A DNA stretch of 64,000 bases from UBA964 sp031382085 (GTDB taxonomy: Bacteria > Pseudomonadota > Gammaproteobacteria > Steroidobacterales > Steroidobacteraceae). A program made the position numbers and the translations under genes. The stretch is taken from NCBI GenBank assembly GCA_031382085.1, contig JANMYM010000024.1, positions 36,323 through 100,322 of the forward strand, written 5' to 3'. The notes under the pieces were generated by a model. That model did no database searches. It was not told where the DNA came from and saw only the letters and a list, made by a program, of their open reading frames with translations. Numbering within the stretch: position 1 is the first letter of the stretch; each line of letters begins with the position of its first letter. Shown in pieces: positions 42,853 to 51,700 of this stretch.

Positions 42853-43411
42853 GCCCGGCGACGCGACTGATGTCGTGCGTGTTGATGCCGAGGCGACGCC
42901 AGATGGTGGGCCAGCGCTCATCAAAGGGTGTGCCGAACACGATGTGCTCATCGACGGGCATGGCGTGCCAGGCGTTATCCAGCAGCTCACGCTCCAGCTG
43001 GCCGGCTTCCCAGCCCGCGTAGCCAAGCGCAATGAATGCATCGCCAGGCCCTTCGCCGCGCGCCATGGCCGCCAGCACGTCCCGGGAGGTCGTTACCTGG
43101 ATCTGTTCGGAAATCGTGTGGGTCGAGTCCCAATGGCCGCCGGCCCGATGAATGACAAAGCCGCGGTCCTTGTTCATGGGGCCGCCGCGCAGGACCGAGC
43201 GCGCGCCGATCGACGCATCACTGGCTTCAAGACGCATCTGCTGCAGAACCTCGGACAGCGTCATGGGCAGCGGGCGATTCAGCACGATCCCCAGGGCGCC
43301 TTTTTCCAGGCTGTGTTCGCAAATGAGCGTGACAGTCTCGCTGAAATTGGGGTCTTCCAGCGAAGGCATCGCCACCAGCAGATGATTGCTGAGATTAGTG
43401 CCGCTCGTCAT
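42845..43411 (-). CDS. algH: AlgH/YqgE family protein
   Basis: The 188-residue protein matches UPF0301: LSNHLLVAMPSLEDPNFSETV, GALGIVLNRPL, LRGGPMNKDRGFVIH and ALGYAGWEAGQLERELLDNAW. AlgH was named from alginate regulation in Pseudomonas; its biochemical role is unresolved. The yqgE-yqgF(ruvX)-pyrB order is widely conserved. Confidence 0.95.
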   Translation of the reverse strand: MTSGTNLSNHLLVAMPSLEDPNFSETVTLICEHSLEKGALGIVLNRPLPMTLSEVLQQMRLEASDASIGARSVLRGGPMNKDRGFVIHRAGGHWDSTHTISEQIQVTTSRDVLAAMARGEGPGDAFIALGYAGWEAGQLERELLDNAWHAMPVDEHIVFGTPFDERWPTIWRRLGINTHDISRVAGHA

Positions 43412-43459
43412 AGTGCAGAGTATGTAGGTGCAGATAACGCGGAAACAAGTGCCCGCGCC

Positions 43460-44323
43460 TCAATCGCTTTTGGCACCGCGTTCGAACCGCCACTCATAGG
43501 CAAAGCGCAGCACGCTGTAGCGGTCTGAGAGCTCCGGCGGGAACGGGTCGAATGGACTGGCGAGCCGCAGAATCTGTAAAGCCGCCTGGTCCAGTTGCGG
43601 GCTGCCGCTGCCACGCTGGATTTTCGCATCCTGCAGGTCCCCGTTCGCCGCCAGGGACACCTCGATGATCGGACTGCGGGTCTTGCCGGACGCCAGTGCG
43701 CGCCGCGCCGCGGCCGGGAAATTCAGAGTGCCGAGGCGTTCGACCTTGCGACGCCAGACATCCACATAGGGCGCCAATACCGAGCTTTCTGTGTCCGGCG
43801 CGATCCACAGTTCCGCGCGCGGCTTGCCTGTTAGCTCGGTCGATTCGCTGTTGTCCTCGGCCGGCGGCTTGGCCGCCCGCTCATTCGCCAGCGCTTCGAC
43901 TGCGGTCACTGACAGCTGCAGCTCGCCAGTCATGCCGCTCCAGGAGATGTCCGTGCTTGGCGCCGAGCTTGTTAGGGTACTTTCACGGCCCGTGCCGCGC
44001 GGCCGTGGTGCGCCGTCGCGTCCGGCTCTATCCGGCTCCGATCGCGGACTGCGCGCCGCACGGCGCTCGGCGGTGGTGCCCGAGCCGATCTGGGTGCGTT
44101 GCGCGAGATAGGGAGCGCCGGGGTTTTTTTCCGCGGTTGGCAGGTCCTCCCCAACCAGCACCACTTCAAGGCCCGGGACCGGGCCGCTGTCCCCGCCATT
44201 GCCGGCGAACGAAATGCCGGCAATGACCAGCGCATGCACGACCGCAGCCAGGAAGATCATTGTTACCAGCCGATCACCGCTCGGTGCGAAGCCTTCGCGC
44301 AGCAGCAGTGATCGGGTGTTCAT
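43460..44323 (-). CDS. TonB-family energy transducer (TonB3-like position)
   Basis: The 287-residue protein has one N-terminal transmembrane segment (MIFLAAVVHALVIAGISFA, about residues 22-40), a low-complexity periplasmic spacer and a C-terminal TonB domain (VERLGTLNFPAAARRALASG, PIIEVSLAANGDL, LDQAALQILRLASPF). The place between gshB and algH is that of tonB3 in P. aeruginosa, which is needed for twitching motility; a role in pilus assembly is therefore inferred. The spacer is richer in Ser/Arg than Pro. The start overlaps the gshB stop (ATGA). Confidence 0.85.
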   Translation of the reverse strand: MNTRSLLLREGFAPSGDRLVTMIFLAAVVHALVIAGISFAGNGGDSGPVPGLEVVLVGEDLPTAEKNPGAPYLAQRTQIGSGTTAERRAARSPRSEPDRAGRDGAPRPRGTGRESTLTSSAPSTDISWSGMTGELQLSVTAVEALANERAAKPPAEDNSESTELTGKPRAELWIAPDTESSVLAPYVDVWRRKVERLGTLNFPAAARRALASGKTRSPIIEVSLAANGDLQDAKIQRGSGSPQLDQAALQILRLASPFDPFPPELSDRYSVLRFAYEWRFERGAKSD

Positions 44324-45285
44324 GCGCGCGCCGGCAGCCGTTTGCCAATGGCGGTCATCAACAGCCCCGCGATATCGGTGCCACATTGCTGGTCGATTTC
44401 ACGAATGCCGGTGGGGCTGGTGACATTGATTTCGGTGACGTAGTCGCCGATGACGTCGATGCCGACGAACAACATGCCGCGCGCCGCGAGTACCGGGCCG
44501 ATCTGCGCGGCGAGCCAGCGTTCCCGATCGCGCAGCGGCCGCGCGACTCCTTTGGCGCCGGCGGCCAGGTTGCCGCGGTTGTCAGAACTGGTCGGTATGC
44601 GTGACAGCGCAAACGGCACCGCTTCGCCGTCGACAAGGATGATCCGGTTGTCGCCGCCCGCGACAATTTCCGGGATATAGCGCTGCACAATCGCGAATTG
44701 CTCACCGTAGTTCGTTAGGGTCTCGAACACCACGCTGCTGTTCTTGTCGCCCTGTTGCAGCACGAAAATAGAGCGCCCGCCCATACCGTGCAGCGGCTTG
44801 CACACCGCCGTACCGTGCTCGGCAAGGAAGGCGCGCATGTCGGTCATGCTGCGGGTGATCAGCGTCGGGGCGCAACACTCGGGAAACCAGGCCGTATAAA
44901 CCTTTTCATTCATGTCGCGCAGGCCCTGTGGCTGGTTGACAACCAGCGCGCCCTGCAGGACCGCGCGATCCAGTACATAAGTGCTGTAGATGTACTCCAT
45001 GTCGAAAGGCGGGTCCTTGCGCATCAGAATGGCGTCAAAGCCGCCCAGCTTCTCGACGGCTGGCTCGCCCAGCGTGAACCAGCTGTCAGGGTTTGCAGCA
45101 ACGCTGAGCGGCCGAGCGCGGCCCAGGGCAACGCCATCCCGCACGAAAAGGTCGCTCATTTCCAGGTAACCCAGCTGCCAGCCGCGTTTGCCGGCCGCCA
45201 GAAGCATGGCCAGCGTCGAGTCTTTTGCGTACTTGATTTCGGCGATTGGGTCCATGACCACCGCCACGCGTCTCACCGGAGTCAT
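44320..45285 (-). CDS. gshB: Glutathione synthetase
   Basis: GshB joins gamma-glutamylcysteine and glycine. The 321 residues show VAVVMDPIAEIKYAKDSTLAML, LMRKDPPFDMEYIYSTYVLD, the ATP-grasp loop VCKPLHGMGGRSIF and the metal-binding EINVTSPTGIREID. It heads the minus-strand run gshB-tonB-algH-ruvX-pyrB-pyrK-like and is divergent from the pilG operon, as in Pseudomonas. Confidence 0.97.
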   Translation of the reverse strand: MTPVRRVAVVMDPIAEIKYAKDSTLAMLLAAGKRGWQLGYLEMSDLFVRDGVALGRARPLSVAANPDSWFTLGEPAVEKLGGFDAILMRKDPPFDMEYIYSTYVLDRAVLQGALVVNQPQGLRDMNEKVYTAWFPECCAPTLITRSMTDMRAFLAEHGTAVCKPLHGMGGRSIFVLQQGDKNSSVVFETLTNYGEQFAIVQRYIPEIVAGGDNRIILVDGEAVPFALSRIPTSSDNRGNLAAGAKGVARPLRDRERWLAAQIGPVLAARGMLFVGIDVIGDYVTEINVTSPTGIREIDQQCGTDIAGLLMTAIGKRLPARA

Positions 45286-45452
45286 GATGAAAAACGCGCC
45301 GATTCAACGATCGCGCAAAACTGTGAACTGCGTGGCATGGCGATGGGTCCCTCTATATGTTAAAACGCAACACTGCTGCGGTCGGTTTGTGTGCCAATAC
45401 GCCGCTGCCCGTACCGCTTGCACGGGCCGAATCAGCATATCGGGAGTGTTGA

Positions 45453-45848
45453 GTGGAAACGGCTGCCAATTCGAAATTCCTGGGCCTCAAGGTCCTGGTC
45501 ATCGACGATAGTAAGACCATTCGTCGTACCGCTGAAACTTTGCTCGCCAAAGAGGGTTGCGAAGTGCATACGGCTGTTGACGGATTTGACGCGCTTGCGA
45601 AAATCGCCGAGACGACGCCGGACATTGTGTTCGTCGATATCATGATGCCGCGACTCGATGGCTATCAGACCTGTTCCCTGATCAAGCATAACAAGGCGTA
45701 CAAGAACATCCCGGTCATCATGCTGTCCTCCAAGGACGGGCTGTTTGACCGTGCCCGCGGCCGTATTGTCGGCTCTGAACACTACCTGACCAAGCCGTTC
45801 ACCAAGGACGAGCTGTTGTCGGCTATCGAGAGTCAGGTGGAGAAGTAG
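45453..45848 (+). CDS. pilG: Twitching motility response regulator PilG
   Basis: The 131-residue single-domain receiver has acidic residues in VLVIDDSK, phospho-acceptor Asp62 in IVFVDIMMPRLDGYQT and the Lys in YLTKPFTKDEL. PilG in the Pil-Chp system promotes pilus extension and cAMP signalling in Pseudomonas. A GTG start follows a GGGAG site. It leads the pilG-pilH-pilI-pilJ-chpA-chpC operon. Confidence 0.94.
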   Translation: METAANSKFLGLKVLVIDDSKTIRRTAETLLAKEGCEVHTAVDGFDALAKIAETTPDIVFVDIMMPRLDGYQTCSLIKHNKAYKNIPVIMLSSKDGLFDRARGRIVGSEHYLTKPFTKDELLSAIESQVEK

Positions 45849-45850
45849 CC

Positions 45851-46216
45851 ATGGCACTGATACTGATTGTCGATGACTCGCCCACCGAGCTGCATGTCAT
45901 GAAGCATGCACTTGAAAAGCATGGATTCCGCACCGCCACGGCGGTCGATGGCGCCGAAGGCGTTAGATTGGCGCGTGAAATTCATCCCGACCTCATTTTC
46001 ATGGACATCGTGATGCCTGGCATGAACGGCTACCAGGCGACGCGGGCCCTGACCCACGACCCGGAAACCCAGGCCATCCCCATCGTCATGGTCAGTTCCA
46101 AGGGCCAGGACAGCGACAAAGTCTGGGGGCTGCGCCAGGGCGCAGTGGACTACATGATCAAGCCGGTTTCACCCGCGCAGCTGGTGGCCAAGGCCCAGGC
46201 GACGTTGGCATCTTGA
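45851..46216 (+). CDS. pilH: Twitching motility response regulator PilH
   Basis: This 121-residue CheY-like receiver carries ILIVDDSPTELH, phospho-acceptor Asp52 in LIFMDIVMPGMNGYQATR and the Lys of MIKPVSPAQL. PilH opposes PilG output and may act as a phosphate sink. It lies two bases after pilG and overlaps the likely start of pilI. Confidence 0.94.
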   Translation: MALILIVDDSPTELHVMKHALEKHGFRTATAVDGAEGVRLAREIHPDLIFMDIVMPGMNGYQATRALTHDPETQAIPIVMVSSKGQDSDKVWGLRQGAVDYMIKPVSPAQLVAKAQATLAS

Positions 46217-46797
46217 CGGGCATGCCTCTCGGTCAAAGTCACGGCAGTTCACTCAAGGGTCTGCGCGACCGTCCTTTTGAATTGTTAGCCGAGCTGGACA
46301 AGCTGGGCCGCAATGCAACGACTGGCACGGCCGAACAGGCCGCGGCCAGCCGCGAGTGGGTCGGTGTGGCGTTGCGCATGGCCGGCGAGCTGTACCTGAT
46401 CGCCCGCGATGAAACCCGCGAGGTGCTGGCGGTGCCTTCCTCTCTGACCCGCGTGCCGGGTGCCAAACCCTGGATCAAGGGTCTCGCGAATGTGCGCGGC
46501 TCGCTGCTGCCCGTTATCGACCTGCGGCAATTCTTTGGTAGCGGGGTCACTTCAACCTCACGCAATACGCGTGTCATTGTCGTTAACCATCGCGATGTGC
46601 CGGCCGGGCTGATGGTCGATGAAGTGTTAGGTTTCCGGCGCTTTCAGGAAGGCGAGTTCTCAGCCGGCGCGCCGCCGACAGTGGTGCGCGTGGAACGCTA
46701 CCTGGCAGGTTCATTCAGGCGCGGCCCCGAACAGTGGCCGGTGCTGAGCATGCGGACCCTGGTGGAGAGCCAGGCGTTTCAGGATGCGGCGGCGTAA
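46213..46797 (+). CDS. pilI: CheW-like coupling protein PilI
   Basis: The 194-residue protein has a CheW fold (GVALRMAGELYLIARDETREVLAVP, ANVRGSLLPVIDLRQFFG, GLMVDEVLGFRRF). It links PilJ receptors to the ChpA kinase. The start is uncertain between a TTG overlapping the pilH stop (used here) and an ATG at 46222. Confidence 0.92.
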   Translation: MTGMPLGQSHGSSLKGLRDRPFELLAELDKLGRNATTGTAEQAAASREWVGVALRMAGELYLIARDETREVLAVPSSLTRVPGAKPWIKGLANVRGSLLPVIDLRQFFGSGVTSTSRNTRVIVVNHRDVPAGLMVDEVLGFRRFQEGEFSAGAPPTVVRVERYLAGSFRRGPEQWPVLSMRTLVESQAFQDAAA

Positions 46798-46803
46798 GAG
46801 TTT

Positions 46804-48774
46804 ATGACTGAGCGCAAACCAGGGGCGGCTTTTTCGCCACGCGACCTGACTACGTGGATCGTGGCCGCGGTGGCATTGCTGTTGGTCGCGGCCCTGGGTG
46901 TCATTCTTGGGGCTGCGGCAAGAACTGCCACCGGTACGTCTGGCGTGGCGCAGACCTTGACCGATATTGCGATCGATGCCGGCCGCGCCCGCGCGGGCGA
47001 CGCCAAGGCTGTCAAGGCTCTTGCCGACGCGGGCGCCCGGCTGCAGTCTGAGGTGTCCGACAACGAGGGTAGTGCCTGGGCACGCGACGCCCGGCTGCCA
47101 GTCGTACTGCGCATGCTGGATGCGATGGGCAGGTCGTCTGCAGCGACCACGAATACTCTGCAGGCTGCGTCAATTGCGGCGGCTAACGTGCCGCAGCTCA
47201 ATCAACTGATCGGTGAGCTGACAAAACGCAGCCCGGACAGCATGAGCGAGCCGCTGGCCCGCGTGCGCGAGCGCTTCGTGTCCCGCGCCCTGCAGCTGCA
47301 ACTCGATCTGACAGCGTTGGCCGATGGCGCCGACCACCCGGCGACGATTACCCGGCGTCTGGCCGACAGCGCCGATTACCTGGGCCAGGTGGTTGCCGGC
47401 TTGGAAGGGAAAGAGTCGAGTATTGGCGCGCTGCCAAAAATCACGGGTGCCGAAGCCATCGCACAATTGGCCGAGCTGCACAGTGGGGTTGCCAACTTGA
47501 CGGCCGCCGTGCGCCGCGCCGTCACCGCGGCGCCGCGGACCGCGGGATCAGCGCGGCAGGTTGAAACATTGACCGACAATGTCCGCGCGTTAGCTGAAAT
47601 TGCGCGACATGATGATCAGGCGCGCGGCTCCGCGCCCTGGTGGCCGGCGATTTTCGTTTTGTTAGCAATGGCGCCGCTGTGGTTGATCTGGCGGCAGGTA
47701 CGGGAGCTGCGCGCCGAAGCGGACCGGCAGCGTCTCGCGGCCGCGACGCAACATCTGGCTGCGGACCGGAATCAGGAAGCCATCTTGCGACTGCTCGATG
47801 AACTCTCGAGTCTCGCCGATGGCGACCTGACCGTGCAGGCCACGGTGACCGAAGACATGACCGGTGCGATCGCGGATTCGATCAACTATGCGGTCGACGC
47901 GCTGCGGGGCCTGGTGACGACGATCAACCAGTCGGCCATCTCGCTCGACGGCGCCACCAAACAGACCCAGGCGCTGGCGCAGCACCTGACAAAAGCGAGC
48001 TCGGCGCAGTCTCGGCAAATCGGCCAAGCCAGCGAATCGGTCGCGGAAATGGCCGGCTCCACCGAAGAGGTCTCGGGCAATGCTGAGCGCGCCGCCGACG
48101 TTGCGCGCCATTCGGTCGACGTCGCGCACAAGGGCGGCGATGCTGTGCGGCGCACGATCGATGGCATGAACGCGATTCGGGAGACCATCCAGGAAACCAG
48201 CAAGCGCATCAAGCGACTGGGTGAGTCCTCGCAGGAAATCGGTAATATCGTCGAACTCATCAACGATATCGCCGAGCAAACCAACATTCTTGCGCTCAAT
48301 GCCTCCATCCAGGCATCGATGGCCGGCGAGGCCGGACGCGGATTTGCGGTCGTGGCCGACGAAGTTCAGCGGCTCGCCGAACGCGCTGCCAATGCGACCA
48401 AGCAGATCGAGGTCCTGGTGCGCACGATTCAATCGGACACCAACGAAGCGGTGGTTTCGATGGAACGCAGCACCGCAGACGTAGTCGGCGGCGCGTTGCT
48501 GGCTGAGAATGCCGGCGCCGCGCTCGAGGAAATCGAGCAGGTGTCAAACCAGATCGCGAGCCTGGTGCAGAACATATCCGGCAGTGCACGTCAGCAGTCG
48601 GGATCGGCGCAGGCGATCGCGCGCAACATGAGTGTGCTCAAGGAGATCAGCTCACAAACGGCAGAGTCCACCGGCGCGACGTCGCAGCAGATCGCCAGGC
48701 TGGCGGACCTGTCGGCGGACCTGCGCCGTTCGGTCGCCGGATTCCGTTTGCCCGGTAGTGCAGAGCATGGCTGA
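46804..48774 (+). CDS. pilJ: Methyl-accepting chemotaxis receptor PilJ
   Basis: The 656-residue receptor has two transmembrane segments (about residues 17-37 and 280-298, PWWPAIFVLLAMAPLWLIW) enclosing a periplasmic PilJ sensor region. A HAMP-like linker and a signalling domain follow, with the conserved hairpin tip EQTNILALNASIQASMAGEAGRGFAVVADEV. PilJ senses pilus-related signals, including pilin itself in Pseudomonas. Neither pilK (CheR) nor chpB (CheB) follows in this operon, so methylation, if any, must come from elsewhere. Confidence 0.94.
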   Translation: MTERKPGAAFSPRDLTTWIVAAVALLLVAALGVILGAAARTATGTSGVAQTLTDIAIDAGRARAGDAKAVKALADAGARLQSEVSDNEGSAWARDARLPVVLRMLDAMGRSSAATTNTLQAASIAAANVPQLNQLIGELTKRSPDSMSEPLARVRERFVSRALQLQLDLTALADGADHPATITRRLADSADYLGQVVAGLEGKESSIGALPKITGAEAIAQLAELHSGVANLTAAVRRAVTAAPRTAGSARQVETLTDNVRALAEIARHDDQARGSAPWWPAIFVLLAMAPLWLIWRQVRELRAEADRQRLAAATQHLAADRNQEAILRLLDELSSLADGDLTVQATVTEDMTGAIADSINYAVDALRGLVTTINQSAISLDGATKQTQALAQHLTKASSAQSRQIGQASESVAEMAGSTEEVSGNAERAADVARHSVDVAHKGGDAVRRTIDGMNAIRETIQETSKRIKRLGESSQEIGNIVELINDIAEQTNILALNASIQASMAGEAGRGFAVVADEVQRLAERAANATKQIEVLVRTIQSDTNEAVVSMERSTADVVGGALLAENAGAALEEIEQVSNQIASLVQNISGSARQQSGSAQAIARNMSVLKEISSQTAESTGATSQQIARLADLSADLRRSVAGFRLPGSAEHG

Positions 48775-51700
48775 TATCGCGGAACAGGCGGTGCAGATTG
48801 TAGGCCGCGAGCTGGCGACCACGCTGGCTGAGGCTCGTAACGCGCTCGAGGCCTACGCCGACCAGCAGGAAAACAGCGCGTTGTTGCAACGTTGCGCGGT
48901 CGAGTTGCGCACAGCCCGCGGCGTGCTCAAGGTACTCGAAATTTACGGCGCAGCGCTGCTGGCCGAGGAAATGGAGCTGGTAGCGGTCTACCTGCTGGAG
49001 GCGCCCGACGATCGGCGCAATCATGCCGAAATGCTCGATGCGCTGATGCGCGCAGTCGTGCAGCTGCCAGGCTATCTGGAGCGTGTGCTGGCGGGTGGGC
49101 GCGACATGGCGTTGGTGCTGTTGCCGCTGCTCAACGACTTGCGCGCGGTGCGCGGCAGCGCGCTGCTGTCCGAAGGCACGTTGCTGCTGCTCAACCTGAA
49201 GTCCGACCAGCAGCCTAACAAACCAGCGGTCAAGCTGGTGCCGGGAACTGATCTGTACTCGGTCGCGCGCCGCGAGCGAATGCGGTTTCAGATGGGCCTG
49301 GTAGGCTGGATCAGGGGTGAGCGCATCGACGAGAACCTGCGCGCGCTGTCGGACGTGGCGGCGGAAATCGAGCAGCGCGCAACGCAACAGCCGGTGTTCC
49401 AGCTGTGGTGGGTGGTTGGCGCCCTGGTTGAGGCGCTGCGCAGCGGTGGCCTCGAAGGCAGCGTCTCCATAAAGCGGTTGTTAGGTCTTGCAGACCGCGA
49501 GATCAAGCGCCTGCTGGAAATAGGTGAGGTGCGTTACGCGCAGAGCCCGCCAGTCGAATTGCTGAACAACCTGCTGTACTACATCGCGCGCTCAACGGCT
49601 GGTGGTACACGGGTCAGCGCGGTGCGCAAGTCGTTCCGGCTCGACGAGTTGCTGCCGGTTGATCCAATCGTCGAAGCGGAACGTGAGACGCTGTCGGCGC
49701 CCAGCGTCAAGTTGATGCAGACGGTGGCGGCTGCGATCCGTGAGGATCTGGGCCGGGTCAAGGACGTGCTGGATATTTTCGTCCGCCGTGGGACCGGCAA
49801 TGCCGCCGAGCTCGGGCCACAGGTGGAGATGTTGCGCAAGATCGGCGACACGCTGGGCGTGTTAGGCCTGGGCGAGTTGCGTGGCGCGATACAGCCGCAG
49901 GTCGAGCAACTTGCGAACGTTGTAAGCGGCAAGTCCCCTGCCGGCGAAGAGCAGCTGGTCGAGATTGCCTCCGAGCTGATTCGCGTCGAGGACAGCCTCG
50001 ACAGCCACCTGGTGCGGATGATTCTGCCGGGCGGCGGCCGTGCAGCGGACCGGGATCAGCCCGTCGACGAAGCCGGCGCCGAGGAGTTTGCGAAAGTACA
50101 GGCAGCGGTACTGCGCGAATGTATCGCCAATCTGGCGCGCCTCAAGGATACGATCACCCAGAATATCGGCGGCACGCTGGAGCCCAGCGGGCTCGATAAC
50201 TGGCCGGCGCAGATTGGTGGTGTCCGGGCGGCGCTGCGCATGTTAGGTCATGCGCGTGCTGAAAAAATCGTCAATGGCATCGAGCGGCATCTGGTCCGCA
50301 TCATGCGGCCGGGCGGCGCGCGCGTGTCGCATGAGTTTCTCGACCGGCTGGCCGACGCAGTGGTCAGTCTTGAATATTACATGGAGACCCTGCAGGCAGG
50401 CCGCAGGGAACCGAGCTACATGCTCGAGAATGCCGAGCGCTGTATCGAGGCGCTGGATCACGACCGCGGTTCGGCTGTGCCGACGGTGGAACCTGCGACG
50501 TTGAGCGCCACCGGTACGTTGCGCACCCTGCAGGCCACCGCGACCGACGTGCTGACACCAGAAGCCTCGGCCGCCGCGGCCGCATCCGCGGTGGCAGCCG
50601 CTGCCGCGGCGCGCGTCGGGCCGCCGGTTTTGCCGGCACGGCCGGATCTCTCCGCTGCCGACGACGCGGAGCCCGTCGATCCCGAGTTGCGCGGGATATT
50701 TGTCGACGAAGCGCGCGAGGAGACTGCGCGGATCAACGAGCATTTTCCGGTCTGGGAGCAAAACCCGCAGGAAATCGCATCGCTGGCTATTTTGCGGCGC
50801 TCATTCCATACGCTGAAGGGCAGCGGCCGGATGGTGGGTGCAACGGCGGTCGGCGAGTTTGCCTGGTCGATCGAAAATCTGCTGAATCGACTGATCGACG
50901 GCACGCTCGCGCGCAGCCCGGCGATCGTGAATGTGATTGGTGAGGGCGTCGCTAACGCCGCGGCCATGATCGAGGCGTTTGCCAATCGCGCTGCGGCGCA
51001 ATTTGATGCTGGCGCCATGGTCAGGCGCGCGCATGCGCTGGCGGCCGGCCAGATTCCAGTCGAGGAATACGTGTCGCCGTCGCCGGCCGCCGGGCCGGAG
51101 GCTGCTGCTGACGCCGCCGACAAGGGCGGCACGATGGACAGCACCTTGCGCGAAATCTATCAGCGCGAAATCAACGCTCACGTCACTACTGTGCGCAACT
51201 GGATTGCGCGCGAACTGGGCAGGCCGGAACCACACCGGCTCAGCGAGGATGTTTACCGCGCCTGCCACACCCTGAGCGGTAGCTCAAAGATGGCTGAAGC
51301 GCGCCACGGTACGCGGCTGGCAGAGCCGCTGGAACGCTGGCTGCGCAAGGGCTGGGGTAGTGGCGTCGGTTTTGTCGCCGAAGACTTGCGACTGTTAGGC
51401 GACTGCATGTCGGCGATGGAGTTGATCGCTCGCAATCTGGACGAGGGCACGATGTTTTTCGTGTCGCATGATGTCGTGCGCGAACGGGTGGCGGCCGCGG
51501 AGGCCGCACTCGATGCCCGCATCGCCTTTGCAGAACAGAATTCAGAGCAAATTGAACTGCCCAGTACCACGGGAGGCGAGGCAGCCGAGGACATGCCTGC
51601 TGTTGCCGCTGCCGCTGGCGATGCCGAACCGATGGCGGTGGACTTCGATCCCGAAATTGCCTCGATATTTGCGGAGGAGGCGACCGAACTCCTCGACGAA